Source: Burkholderiales bacterium (lineage in GTDB: Bacteria; Pseudomonadota; Gammaproteobacteria; Burkholderiales; SG8-41). From it: a stretch of 64,000 nucleotides of DNA. The position numbers and the translations under genes were made by a program. This document shows, piece by piece, positions 29,319 through 39,735 of this stretch. The notes below the pieces were generated by a model that was not told the origin of the DNA, ran no database searches, and worked only from the letters and a program-made list of their open reading frames with translations. Where the stretch lies: NCBI GenBank assembly GCA_036262035.1, contig DATAJS010000028.1, positions 91,149 to 155,148 of the forward strand. The letters run 5' to 3'. The first letter of the stretch is position 1; every line of letters begins with the position of its first letter.

Positions 29319-29777
29319 ATGACCGTTCGCATCCAGACCGAAGATTTCGACGTCGGCCGGGAGATCGCCGCGCTGCGCAAAGGCAATCGCTCGATCGGCG
29401 CGGTCGCGAGCTTCGTCGGCGTGGTGCGTGACGTGAACGAAGGCGACACCGTGTCGCGCATGACGCTCGAGCACTATCCGGGCATGACCGAAAAGTCGAT
29501 CGAGGCGATCGTGTCGCAGGCGAGGGGCCGCTGGAACGTGATCGACGCGCTCGTCGTGCATCGCGTCGGCACGCTCGCGCCGACCGACCAGATCGTGCTG
29601 GTCATCGTGACGAGCTCGCATCGCGGCGACGCCTTCGCGGCCTGCGAGTTCATCATGGATTACCTCAAGACGCAGGCGCCGTTCTGGAAGAACGAGCAAA
29701 CGTCCGAAGGCGCGCGCTGGGTCGACGCCCGCGCCTCCGACGACATCGCGGCCGGGCGCTGGCGGCTGAAAGGCTGA
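29319..29777 (+). CDS. moaE: Molybdopterin synthase catalytic subunit MoaE
   Basis: 152 residues; converts cPMP to molybdopterin using sulfur from MoaD. Seen: GAVASFVGVVRDVNEGDTVSRMTLEHYPGM, SSHRGDAFAACEFIMDYLKTQAPFWKNE. The catalytic-region lysines KTQAPFWK are kept. moaA and moaC are not in the window. moaE and crcB are nearly adjacent (1 nt between stop and TTG). Confidence 0.96.
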   Translation: MTVRIQTEDFDVGREIAALRKGNRSIGAVASFVGVVRDVNEGDTVSRMTLEHYPGMTEKSIEAIVSQARGRWNVIDALVVHRVGTLAPTDQIVLVIVTSSHRGDAFAACEFIMDYLKTQAPFWKNEQTSEGARWVDARASDDIAAGRWRLKG

Positions 29778-29778
29778 G

Positions 29779-30162
29779 TTGAACGGCGCGGGATTCGTCG
29801 CCGTCGGGCTCGGCGCCGCGATCGGCGCGTGGCTGCGCTGGGGTCTTTCGGTCGCGCTCAACCATCTCACGCCCAATCTCCCGCTCGGCACGCTGACCGC
29901 GAACCTCGTCGGCGGCTATCTCATCGGCATCGCGGTCGAGATCGTCATGCACCACTCGCTGCTCACGCCCGAGTGGCGGCTCTTCATCATCACCGGATTC
30001 CTCGGCGGGCTGACGACGTTCTCGACGTTCTCCGCCGAAGCGGTGGGATTGCTTTCGCGTCAGCAGTACGGCTGGGCGAGCGTGCTCATCCTCACCCACC
30101 TGGCCGGGTCGTTGCTCATGACGATGCTGGGCATGTTCACGGTGCGCGCGATCACGGCCTGA
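29779..30162 (+). CDS. crcB: Fluoride exporter CrcB/Fluc
   Basis: 127 residues, four hydrophobic helices. Family marks: GAAIGAWLRWGLS, GTLTANLVGGYLIG, GFLGGLTTFSTFSAEAVGLL. Forms a dual-topology dimer that lets F- leave the cytoplasm. The TTG at 29779 directly follows moaE and no better start is seen. No fluoride riboswitch was recognised, as expected for an internal operon gene. The 3' end overlaps the opposite nnrDE gene by 11 nt. Confidence 0.93.
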   Translation: MNGAGFVAVGLGAAIGAWLRWGLSVALNHLTPNLPLGTLTANLVGGYLIGIAVEIVMHHSLLTPEWRLFIITGFLGGLTTFSTFSAEAVGLLSRQQYGWASVLILTHLAGSLLMTMLGMFTVRAITA

Positions 30163-31639
30163 CGTTGATAAGCCGTCGAGCGGCGTCGATCACTTCGCCA
30201 GCGGTCAGCCCCGTCGGACCGACGCCGTCGTGGACGAGAAGGTCCGCCGCCGCGCCATGCAGATGGACACCGCATTCGAGCGCGGCGTCCGGCGGCACGC
30301 GCTGCGCGATCAGCGCCGCGAGAAATCCGGTCAACACATCGCCCATCCCCGCGCTCGCCATGCCGGCGTTGCCCGAGGTGTTGATCGCCCAGCGTCCGCC
30401 GGGCCATGCGCAGACGCTGCCGGCGCCTTTGAGGACGATCGCACTCCTCAATGTCCCGGCGATCTGCAATGCGGCTTCGACGCGGTCGCGCTGCACGTCC
30501 GCCGTCGACACGCCGAGCAGCCGCGCGGCTTCGGCCGGGTGGGGAGTGAGCAGAGCAGGCGCATTACGCGCAAGCAGCGCATCGCGCAGCCCACCCCCTC
30601 TCGCGATGAGGTTGAGCGCATCGGCATCGAGCACCAGCGGGAGGTCGCTCGACAGCGCGGAAGACAGGAGCTTCTCCGCGCCCGCGGACTGACCGAGCCC
30701 CGGGCCGACGGCGAGGCACGTGAGATGGTCGAGCTCGAAGATCGACTCGGCGCGCCTCAGCATGAGCTCGGGCTGCACGAGATCGACGCCCGGCGCATCG
30801 GCGGCTTCGAAGCCTACGTAGACGCGTCCGGCGCCGAGCTTGAGCGCGGCGCGCCCCGCGAGCAGCGCCGCGCCGACCATGCCGCTCGCGCCGCCCACGA
30901 TGCCGACGCTGCCGTAATCGCCTTTGTGCGAATTGAGCCGCCGCGCGGGGAGGGCGCGCAGCACGTCGCGATCGATGAGGTGACCGTGCGGCGCGACGAG
31001 CGCGGGCGCATCGAGATCGAGCGTCGCGAGGTGGAGCTCACCGCAATGATCGACCGCGTCGAGCGTGAGCAGCCCCGGCTTCATGCCGATGAACGTGATC
31101 GTGTGCGTCGCACGCACCGCGCAGCCGAGGACGCGGCCGCTGTCCGATTCGAGGCCGCTCGGCACGTCGAGCGCGAGCACCGGACAGCGTGCGGCGGCCA
31201 TCCATTGCACGAGCTCGGCGTAGCGCCCGGTGAGGTCGCGCTGCAAACCGATGCCGAAGAGCCCGTCGACGATCAGACCGCAGTCGCCCGCGCGTGGGAG
31301 CTCGCTCGCGAGCGTCCCGCCGGCGTCCCGCCACGCTTTCAGCGCCGCGGCGGCGTCCTCCGAGAGCTTTGCCTCGCTGCCGGTGAACAGCACGTCGACA
31401 TTGAACCACGTGCTCTTCAGATGGCGCGCGACGACGAATGCATCCCCGCCGTTGTTACCGGGACCGGCGAGGACCGCGATGCGCTTGCCGCTGGTCGCGA
31501 GCACCTGGGCGAGCTCCGCCGCCGCGAGGCCGGCGCGCTCCATCAGAGACGGCGTCGGCACGCGTGCGTGCGCGAGCGTTTCGATGCGCCGGATGTCTTC
31601 GGTGAGATAGATCGGCGTGCCGTGGGAAAGGGCTGACAT
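30152..31639 (-). CDS. nnrDE: Bifunctional NAD(P)H-hydrate epimerase / ADP-dependent dehydratase (NnrE-NnrD)
   Basis: 495-residue fused repair enzyme for hydrated NADH/NADPH. The N-terminal YjeF_N epimerase domain (about residues 1-215) has AVLAGPGNNGGDAFV and DGLFGIGLQRDLTG. The C-terminal carbohydrate-kinase-like dehydratase (about 230-490) has KGDYGSVGIVGGASGMVGAALL, LLTPHPAEAARLLG and the nucleotide-site motif SGNAGMASAGMGDVLTG. Same fusion as E. coli NnrDE (YjeF). Divergent from purL. Confidence 0.95.
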   Translation of the reverse strand: MSALSHGTPIYLTEDIRRIETLAHARVPTPSLMERAGLAAAELAQVLATSGKRIAVLAGPGNNGGDAFVVARHLKSTWFNVDVLFTGSEAKLSEDAAAALKAWRDAGGTLASELPRAGDCGLIVDGLFGIGLQRDLTGRYAELVQWMAAARCPVLALDVPSGLESDSGRVLGCAVRATHTITFIGMKPGLLTLDAVDHCGELHLATLDLDAPALVAPHGHLIDRDVLRALPARRLNSHKGDYGSVGIVGGASGMVGAALLAGRAALKLGAGRVYVGFEAADAPGVDLVQPELMLRRAESIFELDHLTCLAVGPGLGQSAGAEKLLSSALSSDLPLVLDADALNLIARGGGLRDALLARNAPALLTPHPAEAARLLGVSTADVQRDRVEAALQIAGTLRSAIVLKGAGSVCAWPGGRWAINTSGNAGMASAGMGDVLTGFLAALIAQRVPPDAALECGVHLHGAAADLLVHDGVGPTGLTAGEVIDAARRLINVRP

Positions 31640-31700
31640 AAGCGCGAGTGTAACGCGCTAACCTCAGGTAAAATAAGGCTTTGTAGCCCTCCCTTCCAGC

Positions 31701-34700
31701 ATGTCGCAGCTCATCAGGCTCCGGGGTCGCGCGGCCCTCTCGTCTTTCCGTCTCAAGAAGCTCGGCAACGCCCTCGCTCCCGTCCTGCCGGGCGCGCGCA
31801 TCGCGGCCGAGTTCTGGCACTTTGCGACCGTCACGCGACGGCTCGACGCCGCGGAGATGCAGCGGCTCGAGCGCCTGCTGACCTATGGCCCGAAGTCGGC
31901 CGCTCCGGACGAGCGCGGCACGCTGTTCCTCGTCGTGCCGCGGCTGGGGACGATCTCGCCGTGGTCCTCGAAGGCGAGCGACATCGCGCAGCACTGCGGC
32001 CTCGAAGCGGTCGAGCGCATCGAGCGCGGCGTCGCCTACCGGATCGAGCGCGCAGACGGTAAGCCGCTCACCGACGAAGACGCCAGGGCGCTGCGCCCGC
32101 ACATCCACGACCGCATGACCGAGACGGTGCTCGGCTCGCTCGAAGACGCCGGGAAGCTCTTCGCGCATCACGACCCGAAGCCGCTCTCGACCGTCGACGT
32201 CATCGGCGGCGGCGTCAAAGCGCTCGAGGTCGCGAATCGCGACATGGGACTGGCGCTGTCCGAAGACGAGATCGCGTATCTCGCCGACAACTTCACGCGC
32301 ATGGGCCGCAATCCGACCGACGTCGAGCTCATGATGTTCGCGCAGGCGAACTCCGAGCATTGCCGGCACAAGATCTTCAACGCCGAGTGGGTGATCGACG
32401 GCAGGGCCGAGCCGAACACGCTCTTCGGCATGATCCGCACCACGCACGCGAAGCATCCCCAAGGCACCGTGGTCGCGTATTCGGACAACTCGTCGGTGAT
32501 CGAAGGCGCCGGTATCGCGCGCTGGTATCCGGATGCGCAGGGCGAGTATCGCTACTCCGAAGAGCTCACGCACATCCTGATGAAGGTGGAGACGCACAAC
32601 CACCCGACGGCGATCTCGCCTTTCCCGGGCGCATCGACCGGATCGGGCGGCGAGATCAGGGACGAAGGCGCGACCGGCCGCGGCTCGAAGCCGAAAGCGG
32701 GGCTCACCGGCTTCACCGTTTCCAATCTGCGCATTCCCGGTTTCGAGCAGCCGTGGGAAAACGACGGCATCGGCGCGCCGTCGCGTATCGCTTCACCGCT
32801 TGCGATCATGATCGAAGGACCGATCGGCGGCGCGTCGTTCAACAACGAGTTCGGGCGTCCGAACCTCACCGGTTACTTCCGCACGTTCGAGCAGAGCGTC
32901 GCGAACGAGGTGCGCGGCTATCACAAGCCGATCATGATCGCGGGCGGCCTCGGCAACATCAACGCAACGCACACCGCCAAGGCTGCGCTGCCCGACGGCG
33001 CGCTCATCATCCAGCTCGGCGGCCCGGCGATGCTGATCGGCCTCGGCGGCGGCGCCGCGTCGAGCATGGACACCGGAACCAACGAAGAGAACCTCGATTT
33101 CGATTCGGTCCAGCGCGGCAACGCCGAGATCGAGCGCCGCGCACAGGAAGTGATCGACCGCTGCTGGGGGCTGGGTGACGGCAATCCCATCCTCTCGATC
33201 CACGACGTCGGCGCGGGCGGGCTGTCGAACGCGCTGCCCGAGCTCGTGCATTCGGCGGGCCGCGGCGGCCGCTTCGAGCTGCGCGACGTGCCGAACGAAG
33301 AGCCCGGCATGTCGCCGATGCAGATCTGGTGCAACGAGGCGCAGGAGCGTTATGTGCTCGCGATCCCGCCCGAGCAGCTTCCGGTGTTTCGCGCGATCTG
33401 CGAGCGCGAGCGCTGCCCGTTCGCGGTGGTGGGGCGTGCGACCGCCGACGGCCGTCTCGTCGTGCACGACAGGCACTTCGACAACGATCCGGTGGACATG
33501 GAGCTTGGCGTCCTGCTCGGCAAGCCGCCGCGCATGCGCCGCGAGGTCTCGAGGGTGCGGCGCGAGCTACCGCCGTTCGAGCTTTCCGGCCTCTCGATCG
33601 GCGAAGCGGCGGAGCGCGTGCTGCGCCTGCCGAGCGTCGCCGACAAGACCTTCCTCATCACGATCGGCGACCGCAGCGTGGGCGGCCTGACCGCGCGCGA
33701 TCAGATGGTCGGGCCGTGGCAGACGCCGGTGGCGGACGTTGCGGTGACTGCGATGGGCTACGAGACTTATCTCGGCGAAGCCTTCGCGATGGGCGAGCGC
33801 ACGCCGCTCGCGGTGGTGAACCCCGAAGCCTCGGGCCGCATGGCGATCGGCGAAGCGCTGACCAACGTCGCCGCGGCTTCGATCGAAAAGATAGGACATG
33901 TGAAGCTCTCGGCGAACTGGATGGCCGCCGCGGGGCACGAAGGCGAGGACGCCGCGCTCTACGATACCGTGCACGCGGTCGCGCTGGAGCTGTGCCCGGC
34001 GCTCGGCATCAGCATCCCCGTCGGCAAGGACTCCTTGTCGATGAAGACCGCATGGAGCGACGAGGACGGCCGCAAGGAAGTGACCGCGCCGCTGTCGCTC
34101 ATCGTTTCGGCGTTCGCGCCGGTGACCGACGTGCGCCGCACGTCGACGCCGCAGCTTCGCACCGACCTCGGCGACACCGTGCTGATGCTGATCGACTTGG
34201 GCAGAGGGAAGAACCGCCTCGGCGGCTCCGCGCTCGCGCAGGTTTACAGCGAGGTCGGCAGCGAAGCGCCGGACGTGGAAGACGCCGCGGCGCTGAAAGG
34301 GTTCTTCGAGACGCTGCAGGCGCTGAAGAACGAGGACCGCGTCCTCGCGTATCACGACCGCTCCGACGGCGGGCTCTTCGTCACGCTCGCGGAGATGATG
34401 TTCGCGGGCCATGCCGGCGTCACGATCGACGCGCATCCGGGGCTGTCGTCCGGCGACGAAGCGCAAAGCCTTGCTGCCTTGTTCTCGGAAGAGCTGGGTG
34501 CCGTGCTCCAGGTGCGCACGCAAGACGCCGAAACCGTGCGCGCCGCGTTCGAGCGCGCCGGTCTCGCATCGAACGTGCACGTCATCGGCAAGCCGAACGC
34601 GGACGACACGCTGCGCCTCATCGCCGGCGGCAAGGAAATCTACTCCAGGGCGCGCATCGACCTGCAACGCGCATGGAGCGCGACGACCTACGAGATGCAG

Positions 34701-35594
34701 AAGCTGCGCGACAACCCCGAGTGCGCGCAGCAGGAATACGACCGCATCCTCGACGCGCAAGACCCGGGCCTGCACGCGCACCTCACCTTCGATCCCGCCG
34801 CCGATCTCTCCCTTCCCCTCACCAACAAACCGAAGATCGCCATCCTCCGGGAGCAAGGCGTCAACGGCCAGATGGAGATGGCCGCGGCGTTCGACCGCGC
34901 CGGCTTCACCGCGCTCGACGTGCACATGAGCGACGTCATCGCCGGCCGCGTCACGCTGAAGGACTTCGCCGGCGTCGCGGCCTGCGGCGGCTTCTCCTAC
35001 GGCGACGTGCTCGGCGCGGGCGAAGGCTGGGCCAAGTCGATCCTCTTCAACGCCCGAGCGCGCGACGAGTTCTCCGCATTCTTCGCGCGCGGCGACACCT
35101 TCGCGCTCGGCGTGTGCAACGGCTGCCAGATGATGGCGAACCTGCGCGAGATCATCCCCGGCGCCGAGCGCTGGCCGCATTTCGTGCGCAACAAGTCGGA
35201 GCAGTTCGAAGCGCGCGTCGGCTTGCTCGAAGTGCTCGAGTCGCCGTCGATCTTCCTCGAGGGCATGGCGGGCAGCCGCATCCCGATCGCCGTCGCGCAC
35301 GGCGAGGGCTACGCCGAGTTCGCCGACGCCGCCGCTGTCGAAGCCGCGCGGCCGCTCGTCGCGCTGCGCTACGTGGACCACTACGCGAGGCCGACCGAGG
35401 TCTATCCGTTCAATCCGAACGGCTCTCCGCAGGGCATCACCGGGCTCACCACGCCCGACGGACGCTTCACGATACTCATGCCGCACCCCGAGCGTGTCTT
35501 CAGGACGGTGAGCTATTCGTGGCGTCCCGACGAATGGGGCGAGGACGGTCCGTGGATGCGCATCTTCCGCAACGCGAGGAAGTGGATCGGCTGA
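31701..35594 (+). CDS. purL: Phosphoribosylformylglycinamidine synthase PurL (large type)
   Basis: 1297 residues; fourth step of purine synthesis, making FGAM from FGAR, glutamine and ATP. Domain order: N-terminal linker, two AIRS-like halves ([52 protein letters not shown]), then a class I glutamine amidotransferase with nucleophile C1139 in [11 protein letters not shown] and the His/Glu of MPHPERVFR. Length is normal for proteobacteria. Monocistronic between nnrDE (divergent) and a small unknown gene. A TAAAAT hexamer 32 nt upstream may be its -10. Confidence 0.97.
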   Translation: MSQLIRLRGRAALSSFRLKKLGNALAPVLPGARIAAEFWHFATVTRRLDAAEMQRLERLLTYGPKSAAPDERGTLFLVVPRLGTISPWSSKASDIAQHCGLEAVERIERGVAYRIERADGKPLTDEDARALRPHIHDRMTETVLGSLEDAGKLFAHHDPKPLSTVDVIGGGVKALEVANRDMGLALSEDEIAYLADNFTRMGRNPTDVELMMFAQANSEHCRHKIFNAEWVIDGRAEPNTLFGMIRTTHAKHPQGTVVAYSDNSSVIEGAGIARWYPDAQGEYRYSEELTHILMKVETHNHPTAISPFPGASTGSGGEIRDEGATGRGSKPKAGLTGFTVSNLRIPGFEQPWENDGIGAPSRIASPLAIMIEGPIGGASFNNEFGRPNLTGYFRTFEQSVANEVRGYHKPIMIAGGLGNINATHTAKAALPDGALIIQLGGPAMLIGLGGGAASSMDTGTNEENLDFDSVQRGNAEIERRAQEVIDRCWGLGDGNPILSIHDVGAGGLSNALPELVHSAGRGGRFELRDVPNEEPGMSPMQIWCNEAQERYVLAIPPEQLPVFRAICERERCPFAVVGRATADGRLVVHDRHFDNDPVDMELGVLLGKPPRMRREVSRVRRELPPFELSGLSIGEAAERVLRLPSVADKTFLITIGDRSVGGLTARDQMVGPWQTPVADVAVTAMGYETYLGEAFAMGERTPLAVVNPEASGRMAIGEALTNVAAASIEKIGHVKLSANWMAAAGHEGEDAALYDTVHAVALELCPALGISIPVGKDSLSMKTAWSDEDGRKEVTAPLSLIVSAFAPVTDVRRTSTPQLRTDLGDTVLMLIDLGRGKNRLGGSALAQVYSEVGSEAPDVEDAAALKGFFETLQALKNEDRVLAYHDRSDGGLFVTLAEMMFAGHAGVTIDAHPGLSSGDEAQSLAALFSEELGAVLQVRTQDAETVRAAFERAGLASNVHVIGKPNADDTLRLIAGGKEIYSRARIDLQRAWSATTYEMQKLRDNPECAQQEYDRILDAQDPGLHAHLTFDPAADLSLPLTNKPKIAILREQGVNGQMEMAAAFDRAGFTALDVHMSDVIAGRVTLKDFAGVAACGGFSYGDVLGAGEGWAKSILFNARARDEFSAFFARGDTFALGVCNGCQMMANLREIIPGAERWPHFVRNKSEQFEARVGLLEVLESPSIFLEGMAGSRIPIAVAHGEGYAEFADAAAVEAARPLVALRYVDHYARPTEVYPFNPNGSPQGITGLTTPDGRFTILMPHPERVFRTVSYSWRPDEWGEDGPWMRIFRNARKWIG

Positions 35595-35680
35595 CACGGC
35601 TTGCGTCAGTCCGCTAATTGCCGCACTGTTACGCCGCATTGGCGCGCACGCGCGCACATCACTGAGAAGAAAGGACACGC

Positions 35681-36058
35681 ATGGCACAGTCGACGGACAA
35701 GGACAAGGAAGGCGGCGCAGCGGGACAGGGCGCCGAGGCGGTGAGCGCGAGCGTCGCAGGCGCGGCCCAGGGGCAGGAGCAGCCGCGCTCGGTGAGCCTC
35801 GGCGTGAGGCTCGTGCCGGTCAACAACTCCGACCAGCCGCTCTTCGCGAACTACACGACGGTGAACGCGACGCCCGGCGTGGCATTCCTCGACTTCGCCT
35901 TCCTCGAGCCTTCGGTGCTGCTCGCGCTGCCGCACGTGGAGAAAGTGCCCGAGAGCATCAACGGCCGTCTGGTCGTCCGCGTCGCGCTCGCGCCGGACGC
36001 GCTGCAGAACCTGGCGAGGCAGTTGAACAGTCTGCTGAGGCCTCCGCAACAGTCCTAG
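35681..36058 (+). CDS. Small conserved-looking protein, possibly DUF3467-like
   Basis: 125 residues with AAAGGA ahead of ATG 35681. The first about 35 residues are disordered (Lys/Gly/Ala/Gln). The rest reads as a compact beta domain: NNSDQPLFANYTTVNATPGVAFLDFAF ... GRLVVRVALAPDALQNLARQL. The pattern 'ANY...F.LDF ... V....A..L...L' resembles the DUF3467 family from memory, but I cannot confirm it. No signal peptide or membrane helix. Function unknown. Confidence 0.6.
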   Translation: MAQSTDKDKEGGAAGQGAEAVSASVAGAAQGQEQPRSVSLGVRLVPVNNSDQPLFANYTTVNATPGVAFLDFAFLEPSVLLALPHVEKVPESINGRLVVRVALAPDALQNLARQLNSLLRPPQQS

Positions 36059-36065
36059 AGCAAAC

Positions 36066-36102
36066 CGGGGTCAGACCCCGATGACGCCTGGGTCTGACCC
36101 CG
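36066..36102. repeat. GGGGTCAGACCCC-type inverted repeat (copy B)
   Basis: Perfect 13-bp arms CGGGGTCAGACCC / GGGTCTGACCCCG with an 11-nt loop. Related to 13342-13382 and, more loosely, 12617-12661. It lies 8 nt after the stop of the small gene at 35681. Confidence 0.85.
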
Positions 36103-36110
36103 AAGAATGC

Positions 36111-36138
36111 AAAAAAGCGCACCGAGGTGCGCTTTTTT
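36111..36138. terminator. Bidirectional Rho-independent terminator
   Basis: AAAAAAGCGCACC-GA-GGTGCGCTTTTTT: a perfect 13-bp palindrome with A and T runs, able to end transcription from both convergent genes (the small gene at 35681 and ppiC). It ends 3 nt from the ppiC stop. Confidence 0.9.
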
Positions 36139-36140
36139 GG

Positions 36141-36938
36141 TTACTCCACTTTCGCTTTCGATCGCAGATCCGCGATCGTCCTCTGCACGATCTGGTTCTG
36201 CACGAGCTGCTGGAGCTGGCCTTTCGCTTCCTCGAACGTCGGCACCTTGGTCGCGCGCTCGTCTTCGAGGCGGATCACGTGATACCCGAAGTCGCTCTTC
36301 ACCGGCGCGTCGGTCATCTGGCCTTTCTTCATCTGCTTGACCGCGTCGGCGAAAGGCTTCACGTAGCGCTCCGCGGGCGACCAGTCGAGCTCGCCGCCTT
36401 TCGCCTTGGAGCCGGGGTCGATCGAGTGCTCGGAGGCGAGCTTCTCGAAGCTGGCGCCTTTCTTGATCTGCGCAATGTAGTTTTTAGCGTCCTCTTCCTT
36501 CTCGACGAGGATGTGGCGGATGCGGTACTCCTTCGCCGGGAGCTGCGGCTTGAGGCGCTCGTACTCCTTCTTCAGCATGTCCTCGGTGATCGGATTCTTC
36601 CTGAAGTAATCCTCGAAGAAGGCCTGCGCCAGGATGCTCTGGCGATCGAGCTCCAGGCGCGCGGCGACGGTGCCCTGCTTGTCGACGCCGCGCTTCACCG
36701 CTTCCTGCGCGACCACTTCCTGGTTGATGAGCATCTCGCGGATGCCTTTGCGCAGCTCGGGCGTGTCCTTCTGACCCTGCGCCACCTGCGAGCGCACCGC
36801 CGCGTCGAGGCGGTAGCCGGGGATCGTCGCGCCGTTCACCTTGGTTGAACTGCCGTTCTGCTCGGCGGCGAGCGCCGGAGTCGCCGCGAGCGCAAGCGCA
36901 AGCGCGAGTGCGAGCGGGCTGAGAGTCGTGCGGATCAT
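36141..36938 (-). CDS. Periplasmic parvulin-type peptidyl-prolyl isomerase
   Basis: 265 residues with an alanine-rich signal peptide (TLSPLALALALALAATPALA). A SurA-N/chaperone-like helical part spans about residues 40-130. The rotamase/parvulin domain (about 140-230) has YRIRHILVEKEEDAKNYIAQIKKG, FEKLASEHSIDPGSKAKGGELDW and KSDFGYHVIRLED. Last gene of the msrB-yciB-bolA-ppiC run common in betaproteobacteria. It should assist folding of exported proteins. Confidence 0.93.
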   Translation of the reverse strand: MIRTTLSPLALALALALAATPALAAEQNGSSTKVNGATIPGYRLDAAVRSQVAQGQKDTPELRKGIREMLINQEVVAQEAVKRGVDKQGTVAARLELDRQSILAQAFFEDYFRKNPITEDMLKKEYERLKPQLPAKEYRIRHILVEKEEDAKNYIAQIKKGASFEKLASEHSIDPGSKAKGGELDWSPAERYVKPFADAVKQMKKGQMTDAPVKSDFGYHVIRLEDERATKVPTFEEAKGQLQQLVQNQIVQRTIADLRSKAKVE

Positions 36939-36955
36939 CTGGGGTCCTTTGGTCG

Positions 36956-37219
36956 TCAGATTTCGTCGGGCGCATACGCGTGGATCGCGAGCGCGTGTAT
37001 GTCTTTGCTCATGAGCGGCTGCAGAGCCTGGTAGACGAGGCGATGGCGCGCCTGCAGGGGCTGTCCTGCGAACTTCGGCGAAACGAGCGTGAGGCGGTAG
37101 TGCCCGCCGCCGCCTTTCGCGCCTTCGTGGCCGGCGTGCAGGGCCGATTCGTCCTGCACGTCGACGGATTCAGGGTCGAGCACCGCGAGCTTCTCGCGGA
37201 TCAGGTCCTTGACCGACAT
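36956..37219 (-). CDS. bolA: BolA-family protein
   Basis: 87 residues starting MSVKDLIREKLAVLDPESVDV. Conserved GGGGHYRLTLVSPKFAGQPLQARHRLVYQALQPLM contains the RHR motif and the closing HALAIHAYAPDE. BolA proteins act with monothiol glutaredoxins in Fe-S and stress pathways. 5 nt after yciB. Confidence 0.93.
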   Translation of the reverse strand: MSVKDLIREKLAVLDPESVDVQDESALHAGHEGAKGGGGHYRLTLVSPKFAGQPLQARHRLVYQALQPLMSKDIHALAIHAYAPDEI

Positions 37220-37224
37220 GTGGG

Positions 37225-37758
37225 TCAGGTCTTGTCGTGCATGTGGCGCGCGAGCACCAGCGCCTGGAGCAGCACGAACACGAGCATGAGGCCGATGCCG
37301 CCGAAGAGCTTGAAGTTCACCCACGCGTCGGTGGAGAAGTTGTAGGCGACATAGAGGTTGAGCGCGCCCATCGCGGTAAAGAAGCCGATCCAGCTCGTGA
37401 GGAGCTTCTTCCAGATCTCTTCCGGCAGCGTCACCTGGCTCTCCATGATCGAGCGCACCAGGTTCTTGCGGAAGACCGTCGCGCCGATGATCAGCGTGCC
37501 GGCGAACAGCCAGTAGAGCACCGTGGGCTTCCATTTGATGAACGTCTCGTTCCCGAACGCGAGCGTCGCCCCGCCGAACAGCGTGATGACACCGACGCTC
37601 ACCCACAGCATCTTGTCGATGGGCTTTCTGCGAAACCACAGCCAGCCGATCTGCGCGAAGCTCGCGGCGATCGCGACCGCCGTGGCGACGAAGATGCCGT
37701 GGATCTTGAACGCGATGAAGAAGAGCAGGACGGGGAAGACGTCGAACAGCAATTTCAT
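37225..37758 (-). CDS. yciB: YciB/IspZ-type inner-membrane septation protein
   Basis: 177 residues, five hydrophobic helices; starts MKLLFDVFPVLLFFIAFKIHGIFVATAVAI. Family phrases: LTLFGGATLAFGNETFIKWKPTVLYWLFA-like segment and NLYVAYNFSTDAWVNFKLFGGIGLM. Linked to cell-envelope synthesis and division in enterobacteria. Middle of the msrB-yciB-bolA-ppiC operon. Confidence 0.95.
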   Translation of the reverse strand: MKLLFDVFPVLLFFIAFKIHGIFVATAVAIAASFAQIGWLWFRRKPIDKMLWVSVGVITLFGGATLAFGNETFIKWKPTVLYWLFAGTLIIGATVFRKNLVRSIMESQVTLPEEIWKKLLTSWIGFFTAMGALNLYVAYNFSTDAWVNFKLFGGIGLMLVFVLLQALVLARHMHDKT

Positions 37759-37791
37759 GGCGGGGGATTATAGCCGACGCCGGCTAAGCTC

Positions 37792-38187
37792 TTATTTCTT
37801 GTCGAATTTCAGCGAAGCCGAGTTGATGCACCAGCGCTCCCCGGTCGGCTGCGGGCCGTCTTCGAACACGTGGCCCAGGTGCGCGCCGCAGCGGCTGCAC
37901 AGCGCCTCGGTGCGCACCATGAAATGGCTGCGATCCTGCTCGGTGGCGACGTTCTCGGGCTGCGACGGCTGCCAGAAGCTCGGCCAGCCCGAGCCCGAAT
38001 CGTATTTCTCGTCGGAGCGGAAAAGCTCGGCGCCGCAGCAGCGGCAGTTGTATACGCCCTGGTCGTGGTTGTCCCAGTACTCGCCGGTGAACGCGCGCTC
38101 GGTGCCTTTGCGGCGGGTGATGTCGAACTGCTCGGGGGTGAGCGCCTGGCGCCACTCGGCGTCGCTCTTCTCGACTTTCTCGGTCAT
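37792..38187 (-). CDS. msrB: Peptide-methionine (R)-S-oxide reductase MsrB
   Basis: 131-residue zinc-type MsrB. Two CxxC zinc pairs (CRCCGAELF and [12 protein letters not shown]), SGWPSFWQP, and catalytic Cys in [13 protein letters not shown]. Cytoplasmic, no signal. First gene of the four-gene run and complements the exported MsrA at 23.7 kb. Confidence 0.96.
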   Translation of the reverse strand: MTEKVEKSDAEWRQALTPEQFDITRRKGTERAFTGEYWDNHDQGVYNCRCCGAELFRSDEKYDSGSGWPSFWQPSQPENVATEQDRSHFMVRTEALCSRCGAHLGHVFEDGPQPTGERWCINSASLKFDKK

Positions 38188-38227
38188 TCGGGTCTCCAGT
38201 GTGACGGTAAGGCAGGGCGGCGGCCGG

Positions 38228-39685
38228 TTAAGTTCCGCGCCGCTCCGCGAGCACCTTGCCCGGATTCATCAGTCCGGCTGGATCGAGCGCGCGCTTGACG
38301 GTGTGCATCAGGTCGAGCTCGACCGCGCTCTTGTAGCGCTCGAGCTCGGTCACTTTCGCGAGCCCCACACCGTGCTCGGCGCTGAAGCTGCCGCCGTAAT
38401 TCCGAACGATGTCGTAGACGAGGTCGGTCACGTCGTGCGCTTCGCGCGCAGCCGCGTCGGCGCGCGCGCGGCCGGGGATGAACACGTTGTAGTGCAGGTT
38501 GCCGTCGCCGAGATGGCCGAAGCAGATGAGGTTCGCGCCGGGGAAGCGCTTCTCGAGCGCATCGCGTGCTTCGCGGATGAAGCGCGGGATCGCGCTCACC
38601 GCGACCGAGATGTCGTGGCGATAGAGCATGGCGGCCTCGCCTTTGGCCGCTTCGGGTACGGTCTCGCGTATCTTCCACAGCGCCTGCGACTGCGCGCCGC
38701 TCTCCGCGATCGTCACGTCGGTGACGAGACCTTGTTCGAGACCCGCTTCGAGCGAGCGCTCGAGCTCGTTGCGCAGCGCGTCGCCGGCGTGCGAATCGGC
38801 GAGCTCGGTCAGCACGTACCAGTCGCTGGTCGCGTCCAGCGGATCGCGCGTTCCGGGGATGTGTTTCAGCACGAGATCGAGACACGCGCGCGAGATGAGC
38901 TCGAAGGCGTTGATGCGGTCGCCGCAGTGACGGCGCAGGACGGCGAGCAGCTCGAGCGCGGCTTCGGGGTCCCGCACGGCGGCCCAGGCCGTCGCCGAAG
39001 CGCTCGGCTTCGGAAAGACCTTGAGCACCGCCGCGGTGATGATGCCGAGCGTGCCTTCGGCGCCGACGAAGAGCTGCTTCAGGTCGTAGCCGGTGTTGTC
39101 CTTGCGCAGGGAACGCATGCCGTTCCACACGCGGCCGTCGGGCAGCACCACTTCGAGGCCGAGGACGAGATCGCGCGTGTTGCCGTAACGAAGCACGTTC
39201 ACGCCGCCGGCGTTGGTCGAGAGGTTGCCGCCGATGGTGCAGCTGCCTTCGGCGCCGAGCGAGAGCGGAAAGAGGCGATCGGCTTGCGCCGCGGCCTGCT
39301 GGATGGTGGCGAGCACGACGCCGGCTTCGACGGTCATGGTGTTGTTGAGGGCGTCGACCTCGCGAATGCGGTTCATGCGTGTGAGCGGGAGCACGATCTC
39401 GCCGCGGCCGACGCGCGGCACCGACGCCATGCACATGCCGGTGTTGCCGCCCTGCGGGACGATCGCCGCGCCGGCCTCGGCGCAGAGCTTCACGACCGCG
39501 GCCACTTCCTCGGTGTTGCCGGGCTTCACCACGCAGCCCGTCTCGCCGCGATAGATGCCGCGCCAGTCGTTGGCATACGGCTCGACTTCGGCGGGATCGG
39601 TCAGCACGTTCTGCTGTCCAACAATGGCGCGCAGCTTTTCGACTAGGTCCTTCATGGCGGCGGGGATTTCGGGGAAAGGCGCCAT
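38228..39685 (-). CDS. FAD-linked 2-hydroxyacid dehydrogenase (GlcD / D-lactate / D-2-hydroxyglutarate type)
   Basis: 485 residues. FAD-binding PCMH half: [50 protein letters not shown] and the [20 protein letters not shown] block. FAD-oxidase C-terminal half: [15 protein letters not shown] and [15 protein letters not shown], with metal/substrate residues. Closest in pattern to D-lactate, glycolate or D-2-hydroxyglutarate dehydrogenases that pass electrons to the respiratory chain; the precise acid cannot be told. Upstream of msrB with a 40-nt gap. Confidence 0.9.
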   Translation of the reverse strand: MAPFPEIPAAMKDLVEKLRAIVGQQNVLTDPAEVEPYANDWRGIYRGETGCVVKPGNTEEVAAVVKLCAEAGAAIVPQGGNTGMCMASVPRVGRGEIVLPLTRMNRIREVDALNNTMTVEAGVVLATIQQAAAQADRLFPLSLGAEGSCTIGGNLSTNAGGVNVLRYGNTRDLVLGLEVVLPDGRVWNGMRSLRKDNTGYDLKQLFVGAEGTLGIITAAVLKVFPKPSASATAWAAVRDPEAALELLAVLRRHCGDRINAFELISRACLDLVLKHIPGTRDPLDATSDWYVLTELADSHAGDALRNELERSLEAGLEQGLVTDVTIAESGAQSQALWKIRETVPEAAKGEAAMLYRHDISVAVSAIPRFIREARDALEKRFPGANLICFGHLGDGNLHYNVFIPGRARADAAAREAHDVTDLVYDIVRNYGGSFSAEHGVGLAKVTELERYKSAVELDLMHTVKRALDPAGLMNPGKVLAERRGT

Positions 39686-39735
39686 TCTACGTGTTGATAT
39701 ACTCCAGGCGCAGCCACGTGCTACAGGAGAATGCC

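Noticed and set aside
30152..30162. Possible frameshift at the crcB/nnrDE junction
   Set aside because: Both genes are full length; it is a simple 11-nt convergent overlap.
31455..35687. Long frames antisense to or overlapping purL
   Set aside because: purL is intact with full-length homology features; the others are frame shadows.
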